A stretch of 35,752 nt of DNA. Source: Patescibacteria group bacterium (GTDB lineage Bacteria; Patescibacteriota; Patescibacteriia; UBA1558; GWA2-36-10). The stretch is taken from assembly GCA_028718865.1 (NCBI GenBank), contig JAQUKX010000004.1:1-35752 (forward strand), read 5' to 3'. Position 1 is the stretch's first letter. Each line of letters begins with the position of its first letter. The translations under genes were made by a program, and so were the position numbers. Shown here piece by piece: positions 29,100-35,752 of the stretch. The notes beneath the pieces were generated by a model. The model was given only the letters and a program-made list of their open reading frames with translations, was not told the DNA's origin and did no database searches.

Positions 29100-30092
29100 T
29101 TATTGAAACCAAGGATAAATATCAGCTGGATCGACCCGACGATTTTTCATGACAAAAGTTTTTTTACGGGCAGCTTTGGGCAAAAGACGCAAATAATCGC
29201 CAATGGCCGCCAAAGAACTGCGTTCAAACAAAAGCAGATAAACAAACTTTTGCAGCTCATAAAACTTGATGTAAAACAAATCTTTGAAAATATGCCTAGC
29301 AAAAGAATTTTTGTAAAGCATCAGCCAATGATTGCGGTAAGAAAGACGATGGGCCATTTTTTTATGGCTGCGCCTTTGTCGCCAGCCCTGGCGGCGGCTC
29401 AAGCTACGATGATGATAAGCTCTGGCAGCGGCAACCAGCCAGCTCTGCCAGCCCAAGAGGCGCAAGCGCCAGCCCAAATCTACATCTTCTTTATAAGCAA
29501 AAAAATCTTCGTCAAAATACTCTCGGTGGCTGTCGGCAAAAGAATAAGCGGCCATTTCCAAGCTCTGGCGCCTATAAAGCGCGGCGGCTGCCGATACAGC
29601 AAAAACTTCGCGGTTTTCAAGGGCAAAGTCCTCCTCTCCCTGATGCAGATCAGAAGCTTGCCGCCGCCTATCAATTTTGATACCAAAAGAATCTATTTGC
29701 TGGCTTTTTTTACCCGCCTCAAAATCCCAATAAAGCAGCTTGCCGGCCACACTGCCGGCTTTTTTGTTTTTATCCATAAAATCAACCAGCCTGGCCAGAT
29801 AATCTTCATCTAAAATAACATCTTGATTAAGCACCAAGACGTATTCTGAATCAGACCAATTCAGCAATAGATTATGCCCTCGGGCAAAGCCCAAATTGCT
29901 CTTTTGAGTAATTATTCTGGCCTGCGGGCAATACTCCTTCACCAGTGCCACCGACTTATCAACCGAAGCATTATCCAAAACCAGCAGTTCCCAATCGGAA
30001 AAAGTCTGGGCTTTGATGCTCTGTAAAAGCCAAGGCAGATAACGCTCGCCGTTATAACTAAGCAAAGTAATGGTTACCTTTTTTTTATTCAT
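29100..30092 (-). CDS. GT2 family glycosyltransferase
   Basis: 330 residues. VTITLLSYNGERYLPWLL at the start, LDNASVDKSV, and SNLGFARGHNLLL typify the GT2 rhamnosyl/galactosyl-transferase group; the DxD position reads NQD. DEDFFAYKEDVDLGWRLR is the conserved acidic base segment. A highly basic Arg/His stretch (about 250-285, RSLSRRQGWRQRRSHKK) sits after the catalytic core. A GTG two codons upstream is an alternative start; the ATG at 30092 overlaps the upstream stop by 8 bases (ATGAATAA). Confidence 0.88.
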   Translation of the reverse strand: MNKKKVTITLLSYNGERYLPWLLQSIKAQTFSDWELLVLDNASVDKSVALVKEYCPQARIITQKSNLGFARGHNLLLNWSDSEYVLVLNQDVILDEDYLARLVDFMDKNKKAGSVAGKLLYWDFEAGKKSQQIDSFGIKIDRRRQASDLHQGEEDFALENREVFAVSAAAALYRRQSLEMAAYSFADSHREYFDEDFFAYKEDVDLGWRLRLLGWQSWLVAAARAYHHRSLSRRQGWRQRRSHKKMAHRLSYRNHWLMLYKNSFARHIFKDLFYIKFYELQKFVYLLLFERSSLAAIGDYLRLLPKAARKKTFVMKNRRVDPADIYPWFQ

Positions 30093-31509
30093 AAACACTA
30101 AACACTACCGTGCCCAAAATCAACAAGCCTAAACCTAAAGGATGATTGATATAAGGGCTAAAAAAATGAACTATTGCCAACGCAAAGACAGACGGCAAAA
30201 GAAAAGCCAGGCTATCCCTTCCTTTCTTTAGGGTATTATAAGCCCTGACTAAAATCAAGCTCAGCCAAAATACAAACAACAAAACAAAAAATATTCCTCC
30301 TTTGAGCCAAATATCCAGCCAGCCCCATTCAAAAGCATAAGTACTGTGCCAGCCCTCGGGATTTTCTTGGTTTTTTATCCTGGGATCAGACGATTGATAA
30401 GTTAATTCCTTGCCAAAACCATGCCCCAACCAAGGCTTTTGGCTTATCCCCTGCCAAAGCGGCCCCCATAATTGCTGACGACTGCTTACAGCTGCTTCTG
30501 ACAAATCTAAGCCTCGTTGCTTGAAAATATTTAAATTATTGAATTTCGGTAAATTATAGACTACCTCTATCGACACCAAGGCAAAAAATCCCGCTGACAA
30601 TGCCAGAAGCAAAGCGCTGAGCAAAACTTTTTTGTTGGTCAAAAAAAGCCAAAGGAGAAAAAACAAAAAAACTAAAGCTCCGCCCAGCCAAAGACTGCGG
30701 GACAAGCTAATAAATAAAGCGGCTGAAGTCAAAATCAAAAGTAAAAAATTGCGCCGCTGCCAAAAATCTTTGAGTTGATTTATAAAAAGACCAAAAAAAG
30801 CCACTAGTAAATAAAAATGCGACTGAAAAAATACCCGGAAAAAATTATCGGCAAAAGGCGTTATTTCCCCGGTTCTAGTGTCTCTAATCCAGCGATAAAG
30901 ATAGTGATTATCAAAAAATGAATAATTTTGCGAAAATAAATGCAAAACAATTAATGTTTTGGCCGCAACTATCAAAGCCGCTGCTTGAAGCAAGCGCCAG
31001 ATATAGGCAGTTGACTTTGGACTATAGACTTCCAGCCAAATCGGCAAATACAAAATGTAAAAATAAGCATTGGCGTCAAAAAATATATTGCGCCAGCTGT
31101 GGCCGTTGAAGTAAGCTGTCAAAGAAGCGACAATAATAAACAGTAAGGAAAAAATAAAAACAAAAAATAATTTTTTATCTTTTATCAGCCGCAATTTTTT
31201 TAAACTGGTGATATTTTTAAAAATAAAAACAAAAATTACCGCTGCAAAAATAAACAAACGCAAACCAAAGCCTTGATAGCTCAAGCTATGCCCCAAAGAA
31301 CCCCAAAAAAGCTCAGCTAAAGGCAAATAAAGTAAATACTCGTCTCTTAAAAACCCTAGAATAACTACTAAAACAAAAATCATTGCCAAAAACCAGAAAG
31401 ACAAAAAGCTAAAATTAAAAGCCAGCCAAGAAAAAAGCTCGGCAAAAAGAAAAATTGCCAACCAGCTAGATATTATTTGCGGTTCTTTTGCTTTGTAAAA
31501 AAATGACAT
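30085..31509 (-). CDS. O-antigen ligase/polymerase-like membrane protein (Wzy/WaaL)
   Basis: 474 residues with about 11-12 membrane helices. The large outer loop lies between the helix around 280 and the one around 395. Just before it is LSRSLWLGGALVFLF (about 272-286), the typical SRS-type motif, and GHGFGKELTYQ (about 345) is a second family landmark. Such proteins polymerise or ligate undecaprenyl-linked glycans on the outer face of the membrane. Sequence is too variable to decide between Wzy and WaaL. In the cluster it lies among GT2 genes. The first 44 bp overlap the end of the upstream GT2 gene, an unusually long overlap. Confidence 0.8.
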   Translation of the reverse strand: MSFFYKAKEPQIISSWLAIFLFAELFSWLAFNFSFLSFWFLAMIFVLVVILGFLRDEYLLYLPLAELFWGSLGHSLSYQGFGLRLFIFAAVIFVFIFKNITSLKKLRLIKDKKLFFVFIFSLLFIIVASLTAYFNGHSWRNIFFDANAYFYILYLPIWLEVYSPKSTAYIWRLLQAAALIVAAKTLIVLHLFSQNYSFFDNHYLYRWIRDTRTGEITPFADNFFRVFFQSHFYLLVAFFGLFINQLKDFWQRRNFLLLILTSAALFISLSRSLWLGGALVFLFFLLWLFLTNKKVLLSALLLALSAGFFALVSIEVVYNLPKFNNLNIFKQRGLDLSEAAVSSRQQLWGPLWQGISQKPWLGHGFGKELTYQSSDPRIKNQENPEGWHSTYAFEWGWLDIWLKGGIFFVLLFVFWLSLILVRAYNTLKKGRDSLAFLLPSVFALAIVHFFSPYINHPLGLGLLILGTVVFSVYE

Positions 31510-32347
31510 AAAACAAAGTAAGAATAAAATTCAAAGGTAAAAATAAAGCTATCAGCAAATATTGCCACCGAGGCTGATGCTTATAAAAATAATAAAGTAG
31601 GCTTTTATTAAAAATCATCTGTTTTTTTAGAGTATTGGCTTGACCGAAGCTTTGGCCGCCATAATGAACAACGCTGGCGCCGGGAAAATATTTGAGCAGC
31701 CAACCATTTTTTTTAGCTCGATAGCATAAATCCACTTCTTCAAACCAAATAAAAAATCTTTCGTCAAAAAAATTAAGGGATTTAAGCACCTCGGCTCTGG
31801 CTACTATCGCCGCTCCCATGATTTGATCCACTGGCTGCTCTCTGTCATAATCAAAATCCGGCAACAAATATGCTTGGAAAAATTTCTTAGCTAAAGGAAT
31901 ATTTTTTAATTTTAATAAGATCAGAATCTGTGATCGCCAATCAGGCAAGCTTCTCACCGAAGCTTGAATACTGGCATCAGGATTGAGTAGTTTGGGACCA
32001 AAAATAACTACTTCTGGATTGGACTCTAAATAGGCTTTGCTCTGACCAAAAAATCCTGGCACTATTTCCGTGTCCGGATTGAGCAAAACAATGTAAGAGC
32101 CGGACGCTTTGGCCAAAGCCAAATTATTGGCTTTGGCAAAACCAAAATTTTTCTCAAGAGCCAAAACCTTTATTTGCGGGTACTTCTGCGCCAGCATTTT
32201 GAGACTGCCGTCTTGGGAGTTATTATCAACAACGATTATTTCAAGCGTCAAATCGCCAGCATCAGCCAAAATCGAAGCTAGGCACCTATCCAAAAGATCT
32301 CTTACCTTCCAATTGACAATAATAATGGAAAAATCCGCCCTAGCCAT
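31466..32347 (-). CDS. GT2 family glycosyltransferase (rhamnosyltransferase-like)
   Basis: 293 residues. FSIIIVNWKVRDLLDRCL at the start, VDNNSQDGSL, EKNFGFAKANNLAL and LLNPDTEIVPG (NPDTE, as in dTDP-rhamnosyl transferases). FDERFFIWFEEVDLCYRAK carries the conserved acidic base segment. A hydrophobic C-terminal segment (about 262-285) likely anchors it to the membrane. Its start lies 1 base after the stop of the upstream gene, and its end runs 44 bp into the Wzy-like gene. Confidence 0.9.
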   Translation of the reverse strand: MARADFSIIIVNWKVRDLLDRCLASILADAGDLTLEIIVVDNNSQDGSLKMLAQKYPQIKVLALEKNFGFAKANNLALAKASGSYIVLLNPDTEIVPGFFGQSKAYLESNPEVVIFGPKLLNPDASIQASVRSLPDWRSQILILLKLKNIPLAKKFFQAYLLPDFDYDREQPVDQIMGAAIVARAEVLKSLNFFDERFFIWFEEVDLCYRAKKNGWLLKYFPGASVVHYGGQSFGQANTLKKQMIFNKSLLYYFYKHQPRWQYLLIALFLPLNFILTLFYVIFLQSKRTANNI

Positions 32348-33517
32348 TTAATTGATTTTTTTATCCACTAAGTCCATCATTTTATTGACGGTATTAAGCC
32401 AAGAATATTTTTTGGCGAATTCCTGACGAGCTAGCCTCTTGTCAGCATCATCGTTTTTCAAAACCTCGCTTATTTTTTGATCAAACTGCTCATAATTGAC
32501 GGCTACTTCTATAAGCTGGCCGATATTTTCCGTACCGATGTTGCCCGTAGCCACTACCGGTTTAGCACAAGCCAAATACTCATAAGTCTTCATTGGATTG
32601 GTACTGGCACTGAAGCCTGAAGAGCGATGAGGAATAATGCCAACATCAAACTGCTGGATATACATCGGCGCTTCCTGATAAGTTTTGTAGCCCAAAAAAT
32701 GAACATTGGGCATTTTTTCTAACTCCTCTTTCAGCTGATTTTGTTCATCCCAGACCGGTCCAACTAAAACTATTGATTTTTTCTCGTTTTTTTGCGCCAG
32801 ATATTTTATCAGCTCCAAATCCACTTTTTCCTGTATCACTCCTATATAACCGATAATGGGCTTAGATATATCAGCAATGTCGCGATTGACCAAAGGAAAT
32901 TTCCGATTATAGTGTTTGAAGTCAACGCCGTTTGGCAACCAGTAGACATTGGGTTGGTCATCAAAAAAAGTAAGCAAGTTCTGGGAAACAACAAAAATCA
33001 AATCAGCGGAATTTTTTATTTTGTCATAAGCGGCCTGCAAGCGACCAGTCTGCTTGGCATAAGAGGAATGCAACATCCAATTATCTACTGCTTCAAAAAC
33101 AGTCAGTTTCTGACCCAAGACATCCCAATAAGGCGCAGCAAAAGGAAAATAAGACCATAAAATCAAATCACCGAAATTAAGTTCCAAAGCAGTGCGGCGG
33201 ATATTTTTCATAGTAGCGGCCGGTCGCCAGAAAAAACCCGTATCAGAATAAACATAAAGTTTTTCCGAAATCTTACTCACCTTGTAAGTGAGGCCTTTTT
33301 TTATAACCTTACTGTTTTTGAGATTAAGCACCAAGTCCTCTTTAAAAATCCGTACTGCCCGCTTGGCTGTCAAAGGCAGATAATCAACCGCCAGTATTTT
33401 TCCCACTTCCGGCCGGCTGGCTAGCTCTTTTAATATATGATAATTACGGTTGGAAACGCCTTCGTCCCACTCAGAATAGTTGGACATGTTGAGCATGATA
33501 ATATCAAATTTTTTCAT
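32348..33517 (-). CDS. GT4-like glycosyltransferase
   Basis: 389 residues, GT-B fold. The C-terminal half has GYIGVIQEKVDLELIKYLA and the donor-site motif NPMKTYEYLACAKPVVAT with a Glu (Y-E-Y) that binds the sugar nucleotide. The family is like TuaH-type enzymes of teichuronic acid synthesis, but the donor is unknown. WYSYFPFAAPYWDVLG-like acceptor-domain residues are seen earlier. The next gene on the strand starts directly after its stop. Confidence 0.85.
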   Translation of the reverse strand: MKKFDIIMLNMSNYSEWDEGVSNRNYHILKELASRPEVGKILAVDYLPLTAKRAVRIFKEDLVLNLKNSKVIKKGLTYKVSKISEKLYVYSDTGFFWRPAATMKNIRRTALELNFGDLILWSYFPFAAPYWDVLGQKLTVFEAVDNWMLHSSYAKQTGRLQAAYDKIKNSADLIFVVSQNLLTFFDDQPNVYWLPNGVDFKHYNRKFPLVNRDIADISKPIIGYIGVIQEKVDLELIKYLAQKNEKKSIVLVGPVWDEQNQLKEELEKMPNVHFLGYKTYQEAPMYIQQFDVGIIPHRSSGFSASTNPMKTYEYLACAKPVVATGNIGTENIGQLIEVAVNYEQFDQKISEVLKNDDADKRLARQEFAKKYSWLNTVNKMMDLVDKKIN

Positions 33518-33527
33518 TTTGGGATTG

Positions 33528-34613
33528 TTAGTTTAATATTCTTTTCAGCCGCGCGCTGTTTTTTTCAGGCTGATTGAAACTCTGATATTTAATAAAAGCC
33601 CTGTCAGCCAGTTTATCAGCAATTTTAGGCTCTTTCAATAGCCCTCTTATCTGCCTGGCCAGCTGTCTGAGATCGCCGCCGTCAACCGAAATTATTTCAT
33701 CAGAAGAAAAAATCTCGCTTACCCCCGCTCCTTTGCCGGCAATAATAGGCCGGCGACAAGCAGCTGCTTCCAAAAAAACCATACCAAAGCCTTCTACATC
33801 TTCTCGACGATTGACGCTGGGCAATAAAAATATATCCGCCAAATGATAAAAACAAACCAATTCCTGATCGTCGACAAAATCGCAAATAAAAACTCTGTCG
33901 CTTAGATTTTTTTCTTTTATCAGCTGGCGCAAAGCTTCTTTTTCCTCGCCTTGACCAACAATAAAATACTTCAGCGAAAACTCATTCCGCAGATAATCCA
34001 TGGCCTCAATTACCAAATCTTGCCCCTTTCTTTTGGTCAGACGGCCGACAGTCAAAAGAACTTTATCGGTCGGGCCAAGGTTGTACTTTTTGGCAAAAAT
34101 CTCCTGCTGTTTCTCATCAGCCGAGCAGTCAAAATCAATACTAGGGTAAATCAGCTCTATTTTATCAGCCGCAATACCAATATCCAAAATTATCTGCTTG
34201 GTAGCTTGGGAATTGACAATGATTTTTTTAGCTTTATTTAATATTTTTTTGCTAAAATTAGGCTTATTTTTCAAAGCTAAATTAATATCTAAGCCATGCA
34301 AAGATATAATATAAGGCTGGCCGAGAAAATAAGCAATAGATCCCAAAGGCAAAATATTGGGAGTAAAAATCTGCTCAATTTTAAATTTTTTTATTATTCT
34401 TTTGAGCCTGAAAAAAGCCGGTAGCCAGCTCGGCCAAAAATAAGGCCAAAGCATTCTTGTTTTGATGATATTAGCTTTTTCGTCCACTTCCTGATGATCA
34501 CAAACCACCAAATAATCTTGGTCTTTGAAAAATTTGAAAAGATTATAAACATAGCGAGCTACTCCGCCCTTAAAAGGATAATATTCGTGAGTTAAAAGCA
34601 AAGTTTTTTTCAC
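33528..34613 (-). CDS. GT4 family glycosyltransferase
   Basis: 361 residues, GT-B fold. LLLTHEYYPFKGGVARYVYN is a typical acceptor-domain start (GGVARY). The donor domain has VGRLTKRKGQDLVIEAM and EGFGMVFLEAAACRRPIIAG with the conserved EX7E pair. The start codon is GTG (34611-34613), chosen because the conserved N-terminus begins there and no closer ATG exists. It lies 17 bases after the flippase gene. Confidence 0.9.
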   Translation of the reverse strand: MKKTLLLTHEYYPFKGGVARYVYNLFKFFKDQDYLVVCDHQEVDEKANIIKTRMLWPYFWPSWLPAFFRLKRIIKKFKIEQIFTPNILPLGSIAYFLGQPYIISLHGLDINLALKNKPNFSKKILNKAKKIIVNSQATKQIILDIGIAADKIELIYPSIDFDCSADEKQQEIFAKKYNLGPTDKVLLTVGRLTKRKGQDLVIEAMDYLRNEFSLKYFIVGQGEEKEALRQLIKEKNLSDRVFICDFVDDQELVCFYHLADIFLLPSVNRREDVEGFGMVFLEAAACRRPIIAGKGAGVSEIFSSDEIISVDGGDLRQLARQIRGLLKEPKIADKLADRAFIKYQSFNQPEKNSARLKRILN

Positions 34614-34630
34614 GTCTTAAAATTAATAAA

Positions 34631-35752
34631 TTAAGATGATTTAAAAATAGCGTTTTTGACATAGACAATATCCCGCCATTTTAAGCTGCGGCTGGCAAAC
34701 ATCAAAACAACATAGGCCGCTCCCCCCAGCAAAGCGCTCACTATCCAATTGAGCTCTTCTTTAAGCTGGATTATCAACCAAAACATAAAAACCGCCGAAA
34801 GCAAAGATCCCAAAACCGGCCAAAAATTTGGCCAATTTATTTCCATAACCAATTTGACTACTGCCCGCAAATTGAGCGTAAACAAAAGTAAAGTGCTAAG
34901 CGAAGAAGCTAAACTGGCTCCCCAAATTCCCAACCAAGGAATAAAGATAAGATTGAGCAAAACATTAAAAGACATGACTATGCCCAAATTGCGAGTATTT
35001 ATTTTTTCTTTTTGAGCGGCATTTAGCAGGCTGGATAAAGAAAAATTTATAAACAAAAAAGGAATAGAAGCAATCAGTATCTGCAAAGGCAAAACCGAAT
35101 AAACAAAACGGCTGGTGTAAAGCTTTTCCACCAATTCTCCGGCCAAAGCAATAGTGCCAAAAGCCAGAGGCAGGGAAATAAAAGCCAAATAACTGAAAGA
35201 CCTGCTAAAAGCTTCTTTCAATTTATCTTTGCTGGTATTAAAATAATTGGCAAAAGCAGGATAAAGAGCGGCCACAAAAGCCAAAGGAATAAACTGCAAA
35301 GCAAAAGTCATTTTATAAGCCACGCTATAAAAACCGACTTCCTCGTCTCCCAAAAATATCTTTAGCAAAAAAGTGTCCATATAAGCATAGACTTTGGCAA
35401 AAATAGCCGCTAGAGCAAAAGGCAGACAAACTTTTAGAATATGCTTGACCAAAGGCTGGGAAAAATAAAATTTTAATTTCAGTTTGTATTTGACCAAGAG
35501 TATATAAGCAGAGTAGAAAAGATTGAATAAGCTGGCCAAAAGCAAAACTATTAAAAATAAAAATACCTGGTCACTAAACTGCATCAGACTGAAACCAGCC
35601 ACTAGCACCAAAATTTGAAAAATTATCGTTCCCCAGGACTCCCATTTCAAGTTTTGGCGACCGCGGATAAAAGCATAAAAAAGCAAAGTAAAACTATCTA
35701 CCACGATAATAGCCGTAGTGATAAAAATCAAATTCCTCACAGCATCATCGTA
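34631..35752 (-). CDS. Wzx/MurJ-like flippase, 5' end cut by the window
   Basis: The visible 373 residues hold about ten membrane helices. The reading frame is open to the edge (a GTG at 35738-35740 is a possible but unlikely start), and about 100 N-terminal residues, two or three helices, are probably missing. The FIRGRQNLKWESWG and FALAAIFAKVYAYMDTFLL segments match the MATE-like polysaccharide flippase family (Wzx, PF01943/PF13440 type), which moves undecaprenyl-linked oligosaccharide across the membrane. With the Wzy-like protein and five glycosyltransferases it fits a Wzx/Wzy-type surface glycan pathway. A MurJ function is less likely given the neighbours. Confidence 0.9.
   Translation of the reverse strand, partial: YDDAVRNLIFITTAIIVVDSFTLLFYAFIRGRQNLKWESWGTIIFQILVLVAGFSLMQFSDQVFLFLIVLLLASLFNLFYSAYILLVKYKLKLKFYFSQPLVKHILKVCLPFALAAIFAKVYAYMDTFLLKIFLGDEEVGFYSVAYKMTFALQFIPLAFVAALYPAFANYFNTSKDKLKEAFSRSFSYLAFISLPLAFGTIALAGELVEKLYTSRFVYSVLPLQILIASIPFLFINFSLSSLLNAAQKEKINTRNLGIVMSFNVLLNLIFIPWLGIWGASLASSLSTLLLFTLNLRAVVKLVMEINWPNFWPVLGSLLSAVFMFWLIIQLKEELNWIVSALLGGAAYVVLMFASRSLKWRDIVYVKNAIFKSS

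Noticed and set aside
29085-29813. Plus-strand reading frame of 242 residues opposite the GT2 gene.
   Set aside because: The minus strand carries an unbroken GT2 enzyme with all family motifs. The plus-strand frame has no promoter, start signal or motif.

Overview
The window looks like a piece of a small, AT-rich, gene-dense bacterial chromosome of the Patescibacteria (Candidate Phyla Radiation) type, perhaps from a Parcubacteria-like lineage. This is inferred from gene content and form: an alanyl-tRNA synthetase that stops right after its editing domain, secreted proteins of the kind common in that group, short intergenic gaps, and many overlapping genes. No 16S rRNA or ribosomal protein gene is present to test it. 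No tRNA, rRNA, CRISPR array, transposase or prophage gene was seen.

Layout. 1-1768: a 49-residue zinc-ribbon protein (-), a membrane protein resembling the lycopene-cyclase fold (+), then two consecutive structured RNA genes (A and B) with near-consensus promoters. 1769-7762: alaS, hpf, secA, an AT-rich DUF5677-like gene that overlaps the secA stop, and a standalone NIF3-insert-like protein. 7763-8697: an MTH1-like Nudix gene flanked by two structured RNAs on the other strand (C and D). 8698-12668: a membrane glycosyltransferase, an S41 peptidase and a protein with a tandem internal repeat. 12679-16699 (-, except one small + gene): def-fmt, a MEMO/LigB-like protein, and a large secreted protein. 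16813-20889 (+): thpR, a WecG/TagA glycosyltransferase, gltX, and an EnvC-like M23 peptidase. 20890-21238: structured RNA E, whose promoter overlaps the terminator of the peptidase gene. 21239-28225 (-): xerC on its own promoter, then the cluster lysS-rdgB-serS-alr-ftsQ, preceded by an AT-rich Nudix gene. 28294-35752 (-): a polysaccharide cluster of five glycosyltransferases, a Wzy/WaaL-like protein and a Wzx/MurJ-like flippase cut by the right edge.

How it works together. The genes cover protein synthesis and its quality control (AlaRS, GluRS, SerRS, LysRS, formylation and deformylation, ribosome hibernation), secretion (SecA), nucleotide sanitation (MTH1-like, ITPase), wall synthesis and division (Alr, FtsQ, M23, Xer), and the building and export of a surface glycan.

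The most notable signals are not protein families. First, at least seven genes have a -10 element 6 to 8 bases before the start codon, so their mRNAs are probably leaderless, while two genes keep strong Shine-Dalgarno leaders. Second, five unassigned, highly structured RNA candidates lie within 21 kb, most with a TTGACA-type promoter of exactly 17-base spacing and an intrinsic terminator. Two of them (A and D) share a layout in which a half-site near the 5' side can pair with either of two places in a palindrome near the 3' side, which suggests a two-state fold. RNA B shows two CUCCUCC motifs, complementary to Shine-Dalgarno sequences, in predicted unpaired segments. All RNA structures were folded by eye.
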